This document shows, in pieces, positions 40,576-50,165 of a DNA stretch of 64,000 nt; within the stretch, counting starts at the first letter, position 1; each line of letters opens with the position of its first letter. The position numbers and the translations under genes are program-made. Origin of the DNA: CBDIHP01 sp965279195 (GTDB lineage Bacteria; Planctomycetota; Planctomycetia; Isosphaerales; Isosphaeraceae); NCBI GenBank assembly GCA_965279195.1, contig CBDIHP010000033.1, positions 1 to 64,000 of the forward strand, read 5' to 3'. The notes beneath the pieces are model-generated. The model did not search any database. It was not told the origin of the DNA and saw only the letters and a list, made by a program, of their open reading frames with translations.

Positions 40576-41967
40576 CGCCAGATTCGGGCGGTCGAGGTGG
40601 TGCGACGTGGCGGCCTGGTAGGCGAGGCCCAGGGCGAGGAGGCGGTTCTCGTCGTAGGCCCTGGCGTCGAGCTGGATGGCGGTGGGGAGCTTGGCCTTCG
40701 TCAGGCCGGTGGGCATGACGAGGGCGGGTGTGCCGCAGACGTTCCCGGGCCCGCCCATCGACTTGGTGTTGAAGGCCCCGCCGAAGGGGCCTTCGGCGGA
40801 AGGCGCCGGGCCGCCGGTGGGGACGGTCAGGATGGCGTCGTAGGGCGAGAGGAAGGCGTCGAGCGACTTGCAGAGCTGCGTCCGGATCCGCTGCGCCCGG
40901 AGGTACTCGGTCGCGAGCATCGACTGGCGGGCGAATCCGCCGATGCGGTCCTCGGGGGCGGTCAGGTCGAACACCTCGCCGGCGTCGACCATCTCCTCGA
41001 ACGCCGAGGCCATCTCGCCGCCGAGAACCGCGCGGGCGACCAGGGCGAAGGGGAGGTCGGGGATGTCCACCTCGTTCACGGTCGCGCCCAGCGACTTGAA
41101 GACGCCCACGGCCTTCTCGAAGTTCTCGCGGACCTCCGCCTGGGCCCCCTTCACGCCGTCCTTGAGCACGGCGAGCTTCCAGGGGCGGCCCGGCTGGTCG
41201 GCTGGGGGGTATTGATAGGGGCGGGAGGTGGCCGAGTTGTCGTCGGGGTCGGGCCCGGCGATGGCGTCGAGGACGAGCCCGCAGTCGTGCGCGTTGTGGC
41301 ACATCGGGCCGATCTTGTCGAGCGTCCAGCTCAGGGCCATGGCCCCCGCGCGTGAGACCCGGCCGTAGGTCGGGCGGAGGCCGGTGAGACCGCAAAAGCT
41401 CGCCGGGGTGGTGATGCTGCCCCAGGTCTCGGTGCCGATCGCGAACGGGACGAGCCCGGCAGCCACGGCCGAGCCCGATCCCGACGAGCTTCCGCCGCTC
41501 CACTTCGACGGATCCCAGGGGTTGCGGCCCGGGCCGGTGAGGCTGGCGTTGGCCTGCCGGTATCCCATGCCCCCCGCGCACTCGACCATGCTCACCTTGG
41601 CCGCGAGCACGGCCCCGGCCTCGCGGAGCCTCACGATGACGCTCGCATCCTGGTCGATGACCCGGCTCTTGTACGGAGCACAGCCCCAGGTGGTCGGGTA
41701 TGTCTTCGTGGCTAGGAGATCCTTGGCGCCGTAGGGGATGCCGTGGAGCGGCCCGCGGTCCTTGCCGGCCTTGAGTTCGGCGTCGGCCTTCGCGGCCTGT
41801 TCGTGGGCGAGGTCGCGGGTGAGGGTGGTCAGGCAGTTGAACTTCGGCCCGATGGTTTCGAGCCGGTTGAGGAAGAACTTCGTCAGCTCGACCGACGTGA
41901 TCGCCCCCGAGCGGAGCTTGGCACCCAGGGTCGCGATCGACGCGAAGGCGATGTCGAGGTCGGTCAT
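40573..41967 (-). CDS. amidase (amidase signature family)
   Basis: This 464-residue amidase-signature enzyme hydrolyses an amide bond and resembles GatA and aryl or peptide amidases. The Ser-cisSer-Lys triad is recognisable: Lys82 in PYGAKD, the cis-Ser in GGSSSGSGSA (about residues 158-166) and the nucleophile Ser184 in GTETWGSITTPAS, with Trp182 in place of the usual Gly. There is no signal peptide. No GatB or GatC gene is near, so it is probably not the tRNA amidotransferase subunit. Two unknown genes lie upstream on the same strand. The stop codon belongs to a family G element. Confidence 0.85.
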   Translation of the reverse strand: MTDLDIAFASIATLGAKLRSGAITSVELTKFFLNRLETIGPKFNCLTTLTRDLAHEQAAKADAELKAGKDRGPLHGIPYGAKDLLATKTYPTTWGCAPYKSRVIDQDASVIVRLREAGAVLAAKVSMVECAGGMGYRQANASLTGPGRNPWDPSKWSGGSSSGSGSAVAAGLVPFAIGTETWGSITTPASFCGLTGLRPTYGRVSRAGAMALSWTLDKIGPMCHNAHDCGLVLDAIAGPDPDDNSATSRPYQYPPADQPGRPWKLAVLKDGVKGAQAEVRENFEKAVGVFKSLGATVNEVDIPDLPFALVARAVLGGEMASAFEEMVDAGEVFDLTAPEDRIGGFARQSMLATEYLRAQRIRTQLCKSLDAFLSPYDAILTVPTGGPAPSAEGPFGGAFNTKSMGGPGNVCGTPALVMPTGLTKAKLPTAIQLDARAYDENRLLALGLAYQAATSHHLDRPNLA

Positions 41968-41986
41968 GGTGGGCTCGCGGGGCCGG

Positions 41987-42418
41987 TCAGTCGAGGGTCC
42001 AGGTGATGTCGGACGGGTTCTTCACGAGGCAGCAGAGGAGGGTGATCTCTCCGCTGAGCGTGAGCAGATATCGGTGCTCATCGGCCCGTCGGCCGTAGGC
42101 GAGGGACACACGCTCCTGCGCATCCTTGAGGATCGTCTGCGAGTCCGTCGGCGGCATGTAGCGATCGCGACGGACCAGGAGGCGGGACTGCAGCGGGATC
42201 AGTTCCAGCGTGCAGATCGCCGGGGAGCCCCGGCCCTGGACCGTCCGGCCGTGGACGGTGTCGGTGGGGACGGCGAAGTTGATCAGGGCCTGCCGGCCCG
42301 CGTGGAAGAGCTGGAATTCGAGCTGCTTGTCCCCGAACTGGTAGCTGATGAGCTGGGACCCTTCGGAGGAGGTGATCAGCGAATCCAGGTTGTCGCGGAA
42401 GAACGGTATGAGCGGCAT
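41987..42418 (-). CDS. conserved hypothetical protein
   Basis: This 143-residue protein has no signal peptide or membrane helix and no domain that I recognise. It has a mixed alpha/beta composition, with strands such as QLISYQFGDKQLEFQLF and the final RYLLTLSGEITLLCCLVK. The gene lies 19 bases upstream of the amidase gene on the same strand and is probably co-transcribed with it. Function unknown. The start ATG is preceded by no clear ribosome binding site. Confidence 0.55.
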   Translation of the reverse strand: MPLIPFFRDNLDSLITSSEGSQLISYQFGDKQLEFQLFHAGRQALINFAVPTDTVHGRTVQGRGSPAICTLELIPLQSRLLVRRDRYMPPTDSQTILKDAQERVSLAYGRRADEHRYLLTLSGEITLLCCLVKNPSDITWTLD

Positions 42419-42483
42419 CGCTGGCGATCCGGGGGGTGCGGTGGGGAGGCCCCACCATCGCTTGAATGTTCTCGGGAGCATCG

Positions 42484-42585
42484 TAGGGTGTGCATCGCCC
42501 GACATCACGTCGGGGTTCTGGGGAGGTGCCCGAGGGCTTCGGGGACACGCGGAATCGGAGCCGGTGGAGGGCGGCGCCCACCCTA
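42484..42585. repeat. family G element; right TAG is the stop codon of the Tat-exported small protein
   Basis: The left end TAGGGTGTGCATCGCC and the right end, TAGGGTGGGCGCCGCC in reverse complement, form terminal inverted repeats of a 102-bp element. The right-hand TAG is exactly the stop codon of the gene ending at 42583. The left end does not touch a gene. Confidence 0.62.
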
Positions 42586-42939
42586 CTCGAGGGGGGCCCG
42601 GTGGGGGATGAAGGCGGGGTAGGGGCCGTCGCCGTTGGTGAGCTTGAATTTGCGGAGGTCCTCGCCGAGCCGGATCACGCCCGCGACGTCGCGGCGGATG
42701 GAGGCGAGGGCGGCGGCGTCGAGCTGCTTGTGCTTGCCGAACCGGGCGACGATCAGGGCCATCCTGGCGTCGAGTTCCGAGGGCGGATCGGCCGGCTTCG
42801 GGGCGTCCTTGGGCGCGTCCGCCTTCGCCTTCGGCTCGTCGGCGATCGCGCCCGAGGCCGGGACGGCCGCGAGGGCGCCGAGGGTCAGTCCCCGGACGAA
42901 GTCGCGACGGGGCAGGGGCTCGCGGTCGTTCTCGGACAT
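42583..42939 (-). CDS. small Tat-exported protein
   Basis: This 118-residue protein has a twin-arginine signal, PLPRRDFVRGLTLGALAAVPASG, followed by an Ala/Lys/Pro-rich linker and a short helical domain (ELDARMALIVARFGKHKQLD, ASIRRDVAGVIRLGEDLRKF). It ends with a conserved-looking DGPYPAFIPHRAPLE. No catalytic domain is seen. Small proteins of this form often precede amidase genes in planctomycetes, and this one is on the amidase strand. The stop codon is part of a family G element. Confidence 0.68.
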   Translation of the reverse strand: MSENDREPLPRRDFVRGLTLGALAAVPASGAIADEPKAKADAPKDAPKPADPPSELDARMALIVARFGKHKQLDAAALASIRRDVAGVIRLGEDLRKFKLTNGDGPYPAFIPHRAPLE

Positions 42940-42969
42940 GGGGTGCCTCCTCGATCGGGTGCGTCCGCG

Positions 42970-44442
42970 TCAGCCGGTCAGCTCGCCGGTCCTGGAGAAA
43001 TAGACGTAGGCGGGGATCCCGGCGAAGATGATCCCGAGGCCGGCGAAGGACTCGGCGGGGGTCTGCGACAGCATGCTCCACATCAGGATGAACGACGCCA
43101 TGACGTAGACGATCGGGGTGATCGGGTAGAGCCAGGTCTTGTAGGGCCGGTCCAGGTCGGGGTGGGTCCTGCGGAGGATGAACACGCTGGCGATGGCCAT
43201 GGTGTAGAAGACCGTTCCGCCGAAGATCACATAGGTGAACAGGATGTCATACAAGGCCCGGTCGTTGAGTTCCTTCCAGGCCTTGAGCAGCCAGGGGGCC
43301 AGGCCGCTGGTGGGGGGCGGGACGAGCTTGAAGATCGTCCCCAGTATGATCAGGATCACCGCCCAGACGGTCTGGGCGATGATGGCGTTGGCGGGGGTCG
43401 CGTTCTTCGGGTGGATCCGGCAGAGCGCCTTGGGGAAGACGCCGTCGCGGGCCATCGCGAAGTAGGCCCGGGGGCCGGAGAGCGCGTTGCCGTTCAGCGA
43501 GATGAACGTCGAGCACATCACGATCAGGCCGATCGCCACCAGGCCCGGCTTGCCCAGGAGTACATTGCAGAATTCCGCCGAAACGATCCGGGGCGATCCA
43601 TTTTCATCGAGCGGCGACTGGATGACGTCCAACGGCAACACAAGGTGATACACCACCGTCATCCCGAGGTAGACGGTGATCAGGATCGCCATGCCCCAGA
43701 CCAGGGCCCGGGGGATGTTCTTGCCCGGCTCGCGGATCTCCTCGGCCAGGGCGGAAGTGTTCACCCAGCCGTCGTAGGTCCACAGGACGCTGATCATCGC
43801 GGCCAGCATGCCCTTGAACAGGGCGCCGTCCCAGGCCTGCGGCCAGACCGGTGTGAGGAGTCCGGTATCGACCTTGCCCATGAAGAAGGGCAGGACCATC
43901 ATCGCCACGAGCGCCCCGACCTTGAGCGCGGTCCCCAGCACCTGGACCCAGCCGCCGGCCTTGGTGCCGATGACGTTGATCACGCAGAGGGTGATGATCG
44001 CCACGACGGCCGCGGAGGTCTGCCAGACGAGCAGCGGCAGCCCCGCGGGGGGCGAGACGAGGAGCGAGAAGTTGAGCCCGAACGCCGTCGCCAGGGTCGC
44101 GATCGACCCGGCCCGGATCACCAGGAACTCGGCCCAGCCGAACAGAAACGCCGGCAACCGCCCGTAGGCCTCCCGCAAATAGACATACGGCCCGCCCGCG
44201 CTGGGGAGCATCGAGCCGAGTTCGGCGAGCGTCAACGCCCCCGCCAGGCTGAAGATCCCCCCGATGATCCAGACCAGGGCGATCCCCCCGAGGAACGGGA
44301 CGCTCTTGGCGACCCCCGCCGGGACGATGAAGATCCCCGAGCCGATCACCGACCCGACCACGACGCAGAGCGCGTCGATCGGACCCAGGACGCGCGGGAG
44401 TTCCTGCTTCGGGGGGCCGACCGACTCGTCAGCGAGCGACAT
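42970..44442 (-). CDS. APC superfamily amino acid permease
   Basis: This 490-residue permease has about 12 membrane helices. The family signature GSVIGSGIFIVPAGVAK (residues about 29-45) is at the broken first helix, and LWTYDGWVNTSALAEEIREPGKNIPRAL is the typical helix 6 region of LAT/CAT-type transporters. The substrate would be an amino acid, but specificity cannot be read. The gene lies upstream of the small Tat protein gene and downstream of the FkbM pair on the same strand. GAGG lies 4 bases before the ATG. Confidence 0.88.
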   Translation of the reverse strand: MSLADESVGPPKQELPRVLGPIDALCVVVGSVIGSGIFIVPAGVAKSVPFLGGIALVWIIGGIFSLAGALTLAELGSMLPSAGGPYVYLREAYGRLPAFLFGWAEFLVIRAGSIATLATAFGLNFSLLVSPPAGLPLLVWQTSAAVVAIITLCVINVIGTKAGGWVQVLGTALKVGALVAMMVLPFFMGKVDTGLLTPVWPQAWDGALFKGMLAAMISVLWTYDGWVNTSALAEEIREPGKNIPRALVWGMAILITVYLGMTVVYHLVLPLDVIQSPLDENGSPRIVSAEFCNVLLGKPGLVAIGLIVMCSTFISLNGNALSGPRAYFAMARDGVFPKALCRIHPKNATPANAIIAQTVWAVILIILGTIFKLVPPPTSGLAPWLLKAWKELNDRALYDILFTYVIFGGTVFYTMAIASVFILRRTHPDLDRPYKTWLYPITPIVYVMASFILMWSMLSQTPAESFAGLGIIFAGIPAYVYFSRTGELTG

Positions 44443-44474
44443 GGGACCTCGTTCGGGCTGGGGCGAGGGCCCGG

Positions 44475-45332
44475 TCAGCCCGTCCGGCGGAGGATGCGGC
44501 GGGCGAATCGGGCCAGGTGGGGATGGTCGTGCGCGAACCGCTTCATCTTCCGGAGCGCCTCGATCGCGTGCGGCCCGGGGCGGACCTCCACGAGCTGCTG
44601 GATCAGGCGATAGTGCTCATACGGGATGAAGAAGTCCAGGACATTCACGGGCGTGGACATGGCGTCCAGGGCGACGCGGTCGTCGGCCTGCGCGTAGTAG
44701 CGATTGATGCCGTCGAACGCCGCGAACGCGTAGCCCGAGCCCAGGACGCGCGGCTCCCACAGTTCCCGGCCGTTCGACTCGACTAGGATCACACGAGGAC
44801 GCCAGCGTCGCAAGTCCAGTCCGGCGAACACCCGGGGCTCGAACCCCTCCACGTCGACCTTGAGGAAATCGATTGCGGTCCCCGGCGGGACGTGCTCCGC
44901 CAGGATCGAGTCCAGCGTTCGGATCGGGACCTCTCGCTCGAAGGCGGTCATCCCCGCCTGACGGTACTGGTCCGCGAAGCTCTCATCAAACGTCGACCAG
45001 CCGTGGAGCTGCGGATACTCGTGGAAGGTGAGGGTCGAGTCCGAGTCGGACACGCCCAGGTTGAGGTTGATGTCCCGGGGGCGGTCTTCCACCAGCGCGC
45101 GATGGAGGATCGGATTGGGCTCGACGTTGATCCCGCGCCATCCCTGGATCGAGAACTGCTTCGTCACCGAGTGGAACAGGGGGTGATTCGCCCCGACGTC
45201 CACGTAGAAGCCGCCCGGCCGGTCCTTCCAGAGCCGCCAGAGGAACACGTCCTCCTGGTTCTGGGCGTAGGAGACAAACCGGTAGCTGACATCGTCGAAC
45301 GTCATCCAAGGCGCAGGGTGTTCTGTGCTCAT
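44475..45332 (-). CDS. FkbM family methyltransferase (copy 1)
   Basis: This 285-residue SAM-dependent methyltransferase belongs to the FkbM family, which O-methylates sugars or other small molecules. Motif I is GGFYVDVGANHPLFHS, followed by GWRGINVEPNP (end of strand 2) and the family block IDFLKVDVEGFEP. It is a tandem paralogue of the next gene upstream, with matching parts throughout (SYAQNQEDVFLWRL versus SYAQNQEDVLLARA). GAGG lies 5 bases before the ATG. No glycan synthesis genes are close, so the acceptor is unknown. Confidence 0.87.
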   Translation of the reverse strand: MSTEHPAPWMTFDDVSYRFVSYAQNQEDVFLWRLWKDRPGGFYVDVGANHPLFHSVTKQFSIQGWRGINVEPNPILHRALVEDRPRDINLNLGVSDSDSTLTFHEYPQLHGWSTFDESFADQYRQAGMTAFEREVPIRTLDSILAEHVPPGTAIDFLKVDVEGFEPRVFAGLDLRRWRPRVILVESNGRELWEPRVLGSGYAFAAFDGINRYYAQADDRVALDAMSTPVNVLDFFIPYEHYRLIQQLVEVRPGPHAIEALRKMKRFAHDHPHLARFARRILRRTG

Positions 45333-45466
45333 CACGGCCTCGTGGGAGGGGAACCCATGGACTACCCACGTCATCGACGCGAAGGCCTTCCCGGGTTGAC
45401 TCCACACTTGCCATAACTTGTTTCGGCGATCGGCATGTTGCGGAATCGCGAGGGACTGTGCGCGGA

Positions 45467-46327
45467 TCAGGCCGTCCGGCGGAGCACCCGCCTGGCCACG
45501 CCCGCGAGGCGGGGATGCCTGCGGGCGAGGTTGCGCAGTCGGCGGACGAACCCGATGCTCGCGGGCCCGAGGCCCAGCTCCGCCGCCTCGCCGATCAGTC
45601 GGTAGTGCTCGAAGGGGATGGACTGGTCCATGCAATTCACCGGCGACGCCAGGGCCGAGAGCGTCGCCCGGTCATCGGCCCGCGCGTAGAACCGATTCAC
45701 GCCGTCGAACACCGCGAATTCGTAGCCCGATGCCAGGATCGCCGGCTCCCAGTCCTCGCTGCCGTTGGATTCCACCACGATGATCCGGGGCGTCCAGCGC
45801 CTGAGGTCGACGCTCCGGAAGACGTGCGGCTCGAAGCCCTCGACGTCCACCTTGAGGAAGTCGATCGGCGTGCCGGCGGGGACGTGCTGCTCCAGGATCG
45901 TCTCCAGCCGACGGACCGGGATCCGCAGCTCGTTGGGCTCGCTCCCCGTCGCCCGGAAGTGCTCGGCGATCGTCGGGTCGAACGACGACCAGCCGCGATC
46001 CTGGGCGAACTGGTAGAAGATCAGCTCGGAATCGACGTCGCCCACGCCCATGTTCAGATTGATGTCGCGGGGCCGATCCGCGACGAGCAGCGAGTGCATG
46101 CTCGGGTTCGGCTCGACGTTGATCCCGCGCCATCCCAGGTGCGAAAACAGCTTGGTCACCGAGTGGTAGACCGGGTGATTCGCCCCCAGGTCGACGTAGA
46201 ACCCCGGCTCCGACCTGTCCCGGAACGCCCGCGCCAGGAGGACATCCTCCTGGTTCTGGGCGTAGGAAATCATCCGATACTGGATCGTCTCAAGCGTTAG
46301 CCAGGGGACGGCTTGCAGGTCGGTCAT
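45467..46327 (-). CDS. FkbM family methyltransferase (copy 2)
   Basis: This 286-residue protein is the upstream member of the FkbM pair. Motif I is PGFYVDLGANHPVYHS, followed by GWRGINVEPNP and IDFLKVDVEGFEP, all nearly the same as in copy 1. The leaders also match (GAGG, 5 bases, ATG), which points to a gene duplication that included the start region. The divergence is spread evenly, so both copies appear to be kept under selection. The product is a probable O-methyltransferase of a glycan or glycolipid. Confidence 0.87.
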   Translation of the reverse strand: MTDLQAVPWLTLETIQYRMISYAQNQEDVLLARAFRDRSEPGFYVDLGANHPVYHSVTKLFSHLGWRGINVEPNPSMHSLLVADRPRDINLNMGVGDVDSELIFYQFAQDRGWSSFDPTIAEHFRATGSEPNELRIPVRRLETILEQHVPAGTPIDFLKVDVEGFEPHVFRSVDLRRWTPRIIVVESNGSEDWEPAILASGYEFAVFDGVNRFYARADDRATLSALASPVNCMDQSIPFEHYRLIGEAAELGLGPASIGFVRRLRNLARRHPRLAGVARRVLRRTA

Positions 46328-46411
46328 CGTGACCTCGGGGGAAAGCGGCCTTGCTAGGGATTCTGGGTATCCCGGACGCTAGCCCAACTCCCCCGGACGG
46401 TCAATCCCGGA

Positions 46412-47749
46412 TCAAGGGAGCGGAATATCCTTGAACTCGAAGTCAACCGGGATGGTCAGGACCTTGCTTGGGGTCTCGTAGACGAGCTGGTAGTCCCCGG
46501 GCTTGCCGGGCGCGTCGACGAACAGGTACTCGAACGAGAGCTTGCCCTCGTCCGAGCCCGTGTTGTTGAACCCGCCGTTGTGTTCGAATCGCGATCCGTC
46601 GGCCTTCTGGAGCCAGATCCGGTTGTTGAACAGCCCCTGGCGGTAGCTCTCGAACGCCGGCCCGCCCCCCTTGTAGGCGACCGAGACGTTGACCTTCCAC
46701 ACCTGCTCGTCGACCTCCGTCGACTCCAGCTTCACGCTGATCTCGCCGACCTTCTGCTCGACATTGTTCGCCGCCAGGGTCGGGAACTTGAAGGTCTTGA
46801 GACCCGCCGGGACGGTTACCTCGCCTTTCACCTTCACGCTCTTGAGCGACTTGGCCGCGCGGTCGGGGGCCGTCAGATTGAGGTTCATCTCGGCGACCGG
46901 GTTCTCCGGCCGGAGGACGACGTCGCCGCCTTCCTGCATGACCTGCGGCATGACCGGCTTGTCGCGGTCGTCGATGATCTTGATCTCCTCCGACTTGACG
47001 GCCAGGAGCATCGGCCGGAGCCGGGGCTCCCAGGCCAGCTCGAACTGGGCGTTGGCGGTCCGGTTCCCCGTCTCGAAGTCCTCGACCACGCCGACCTGCT
47101 TGAGCTTGATCCGGAACGGCCCCTGGTACTGGAGCCGGGGCTTGGCCATCGGCATCGTGCCGCCCTGGGGGGCCCCGGCCATGAGGCCGATCGAGCCGTC
47201 TCCGGTGAAGAAGTTCAGCGTCAGCCCGGCCTTGGTGGCGATGTCATCGAGCGACTCGAAGAATGACTTGTCCTTGAGGTCGAGGTCGAGGCCGGGGTTG
47301 GTGACGTCGGCCCCGAACTGCTCGCGGAGGTCGTTGATCTGGTTCGACGACTGGGCCTGGAGCTTCTGGAGGGCCTCCGAGAGCCGGATCCCCTGGCCCT
47401 GGATCGTGACCTTGCTCGCCCCGAGATTGGTCTGGTCGGCGGACTCGCGGATGGCGGTCCGGACCTTCTCGAGGGTCGCATTGGCCTCCTTGCTCCCCCC
47501 CTTGATGGTCTCCGGGAGGAACGGGAGCGCCTTGGTGCCGAGCTCGACCAGCGCCTTCTCGGCCGCCTGGCGGGCCTCGACCTTGGGGGCGTCGAGCCGC
47601 TCGACGAGCTGATTGACCCGATCCTTGAGCGCCGAATCCGACGACTGGCCCATGGCCTGGCCGCCGCAGGCGAGCAGGGCCGCCAGGGCGAGGGGGGCGA
47701 ACCGGGACGTCCCGAGGCGGGACCCTCGTGCGCGGGGACTCGGACGCAT
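46412..47749 (-). CDS. secreted protein with HEAT-like N-terminus
   Basis: This 445-residue protein has a signal peptide (PLALAALLACGGQAMGQ) and an N-terminal helical repeat unit with VNQLVERLDAPKVEARQAAEKALVELG, the HEAT-like form common in planctomycetes. The middle part (ALQKLQAQSSNQINDL, FFESLDDIATKAGLTLNFF) resembles a secretin/STN-like small domain. The rest is beta-rich (VKVKGEVTVPAG, WKVNVSVAYKGGGPAFESYR). No enzyme is recognised. It diverges from the M28 peptidase gene across 289 bases. Confidence 0.7.
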   Translation of the reverse strand: MRPSPRARGSRLGTSRFAPLALAALLACGGQAMGQSSDSALKDRVNQLVERLDAPKVEARQAAEKALVELGTKALPFLPETIKGGSKEANATLEKVRTAIRESADQTNLGASKVTIQGQGIRLSEALQKLQAQSSNQINDLREQFGADVTNPGLDLDLKDKSFFESLDDIATKAGLTLNFFTGDGSIGLMAGAPQGGTMPMAKPRLQYQGPFRIKLKQVGVVEDFETGNRTANAQFELAWEPRLRPMLLAVKSEEIKIIDDRDKPVMPQVMQEGGDVVLRPENPVAEMNLNLTAPDRAAKSLKSVKVKGEVTVPAGLKTFKFPTLAANNVEQKVGEISVKLESTEVDEQVWKVNVSVAYKGGGPAFESYRQGLFNNRIWLQKADGSRFEHNGGFNNTGSDEGKLSFEYLFVDAPGKPGDYQLVYETPSKVLTIPVDFEFKDIPLP

Positions 47750-48038
47750 CGGCCTGGCTCCTGATTCCGGTTGGGTTCGTTCGGTCGGCGGCGATCCCGG
47801 GCCGGGTGCGAACCGTCGGCACCCGACTCCGTAGGAATTCATGCTAGCCGCGCCGGCGTCCGGGATCAATGACGGATGTCGTGGGCGGCTTGACGATCCC
47901 GAGTGCAGGCTCGACAATCGCACTCGACCGCCCGGCGATGGTCGCCTCCCCGGCCGCCCGGGTCCAGGGGGCATGGTCTCCCAGCGTTCGAAAATGCGCC
48001 GAACTCCCTCGCAACCGCAACGGTAGACAGGTGCCCGC

Positions 48039-50003
48039 ATGATGGTCCCGAAGATCCGACGCGTCGCGCTGTCGCTAGCGCTGGCCGCGACCGCCGCGCT
48101 CGCCCCGGCGCTCCAGGCCGCCGAGAAGTCCTATGTCAGCCCCAGCACCGGCCGGCTCAAGTCCGACGTGAGCTTCCTCGCCGACGACAAACAGGAGGGC
48201 CGCGCCCCGGGCACCGCCGGGATCGAGGCCGCCGCCGACTATATCGCGAAGTCGTTCCAGGAGTCCGGCCTCAAGCCCGCGCCCGGGGCCGACGGCTACT
48301 TCCAGAAGTTCACCGTCAAGGGCTCCGCCGAGCTGGTCGGCACGCCCTCGCTCTCGGCGAAGACGTCCAAGGGGGAGACGGCCGCCGCGAAGGAAGAAAT
48401 CAGCCCGCTGGCCATCGGCTCGTCGGCCGACGTCGCCGGCCTGCCCGTCGTCTTCGCCGGCTACGGCATCACCGCCCACGACCGCGGCCTGAAGATCGAC
48501 TACGACGACTACGACGGCGTCGACGTCAAGGGGAAGGCCGTCCTGATCCTGAGGCGCGAGCCCCAGATGCAGGACGAGAAGAGCGTCTTCGGCGGCAAGG
48601 CGACCACCCGCTACGCCACCTTCCAGCACAAGCTCACGAATGCGTTCCAGCAGGGGGCGAAGCTCGTCCTGCTCGTGAACGACATCGGCACCGACCCGAC
48701 CGCCGCCGACACCCTCATGCCCCTGAACCAGGCCGGCAGCGAGGAGAACTCGCCCGTCCCGATCATCATGACCACCCGCGCCTTCGCCGAGGAACTCCTC
48801 GCCGCCGCCGGCATGCCGAAGCTCGCCGCCCTGGAGAAGCAGATCGACGAGACCCTCAAGCCCCGCTCGAAGGTCCTCGAAGGCGTGACGGTCTCCGCCC
48901 AGACGAAGATCAGCCGCAAGGCGCAGGAGACCAAGAACGTCATCGGCGTGCTCGAAGGCGAAGGGCCGTTCAAGGACGAGACCATCGTCGTCGGCGCCCA
49001 TTATGACCACCTCGGTCGCGGCGGATTCGCCTCGGGCTCGCTCGCCTTCCTCTCGCGCGACATCCACAACGGGGCCGATGACAACGCCTCCGGCACCGCG
49101 ATGGTGATGGAACTCGCCCGGCGCCTGGCCAAGCGGACCGACCCCCTCCCGCGCCGCATCGTCTTCATGACGTTCTCGGGCGAGGAGAAGGGCCTGCTGG
49201 GCTCCCAGCACTACGTCGATCATCCGCTGATCCCGCTTTCGAAGACGGTCATGATGATCAACTTCGACATGGTCGGCCGGCTGAACGACAAGTCCGAACT
49301 GACGGTCTTCGGCACCGGCTCCAGCCCCGGCGTCGACACGATCGTCGAGGCACTGGGGACCTCGGGCGGGTTCAAGGTGAAGAAGGTCGGCGGGATGAGC
49401 GACGGGATCGGCGGCAGCGACCACGAGTCGTTCTACCAGAAGAAGATCCCCGTCCTCTTCCCGTTCACCGGCATCCACCCCGACTACCACCGCCCCAGCG
49501 ACGACTCGGACAAGATCAACTACGACGGCATGGCCCGGATCGCCGACTTCGGCGAGCTGCTCCTGCTCGACATCGCCCGTCGGCCCAAACGGCCCGAGTA
49601 CGTCTCGGTCGCGGCGCAGCGGCCGGCGGCCGGCGGCTCCCACGGCGGGGGCAACGCGGCGATGGATCCCTCCCACGGCGGCGGAAAGCCGGCCAGCAAG
49701 GATGGCAAGGATCCCGCCCGCGCGGGCTTCTCGGGCTATATCGGCAGCATCCCCGACTACTCCGACGACGCCAAGGGCGTGAAGCTCTCGGGTGTCCGCG
49801 AGGGGAGCCCCGCCGAGAAGGCCGGGATCAAGGGCGGCGACATCATCATCGGATTCGGCGGCAAGCCCATCGCCACGATCTACGACTACACCGAGAGCAT
49901 TGGCCGCTATCGCCCCGGCGACAAGGTCGAGGTCAAGGTGAAGCGCGGCGACAAGGAAGTCACCGTCACCGTCACCGTCGGCTCCCGCCCCGGCGGCAAT
50001 TGA
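48039..50003 (+). CDS. M28 family metallopeptidase with PA and PDZ domains, secreted
   Basis: This 654-residue aminopeptidase-like protein has a signal peptide (residues 1-28), a PA domain inserted at about 130-290 and an M28 zinc peptidase core. The zinc ligands and base are His321/Asp323 (GAHYDH), Asp347 (NGADDNASG), Glu382-Glu383 (SGEEKGLLGS), Asp410 (INFDMVGR) and His484 (PDYHRPSDD). A Gly/His-rich linker leads to a PDZ domain at about 575-650 (VREGSPAEKAGIKGGDIIIGFGG). It probably trims extracellular peptides. The start may be either of two adjacent ATG codons. Confidence 0.9.
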   Translation: MMVPKIRRVALSLALAATAALAPALQAAEKSYVSPSTGRLKSDVSFLADDKQEGRAPGTAGIEAAADYIAKSFQESGLKPAPGADGYFQKFTVKGSAELVGTPSLSAKTSKGETAAAKEEISPLAIGSSADVAGLPVVFAGYGITAHDRGLKIDYDDYDGVDVKGKAVLILRREPQMQDEKSVFGGKATTRYATFQHKLTNAFQQGAKLVLLVNDIGTDPTAADTLMPLNQAGSEENSPVPIIMTTRAFAEELLAAAGMPKLAALEKQIDETLKPRSKVLEGVTVSAQTKISRKAQETKNVIGVLEGEGPFKDETIVVGAHYDHLGRGGFASGSLAFLSRDIHNGADDNASGTAMVMELARRLAKRTDPLPRRIVFMTFSGEEKGLLGSQHYVDHPLIPLSKTVMMINFDMVGRLNDKSELTVFGTGSSPGVDTIVEALGTSGGFKVKKVGGMSDGIGGSDHESFYQKKIPVLFPFTGIHPDYHRPSDDSDKINYDGMARIADFGELLLLDIARRPKRPEYVSVAAQRPAAGGSHGGGNAAMDPSHGGGKPASKDGKDPARAGFSGYIGSIPDYSDDAKGVKLSGVREGSPAEKAGIKGGDIIIGFGGKPIATIYDYTESIGRYRPGDKVEVKVKRGDKEVTVTVTVGSRPGGN

Positions 50004-50016
50004 CCGGCACCCCTTT

Positions 50017-50144
50017 GGAGTGCGGGAGCGCCGCTGCCGCTTTCCAGGGAGCCGACGACCGGCGGCCTGGGCGTTGGATCTCTCATCAGCCTCCGCCCCG
50101 GCCGATCTCCCTGTCCGAAAGCGGAAGCCCTGCTTTCGCGCTCC
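50017..50144. repeat. family B hairpin element, 128 bp
   Basis: GGAGTGCGGGAGCGCCGCTG on the left pairs with the right end AGCGGAAGCCCTGCTTTCGCGCTCC, though the match is looser than in the copies at 10501 and 28486. It begins 14 bases after the peptidase stop and fills the spacer before the lipoprotein gene. Confidence 0.6.
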
Positions 50145-50165
50145 AACGGGCTCAGAGGAATGGAT

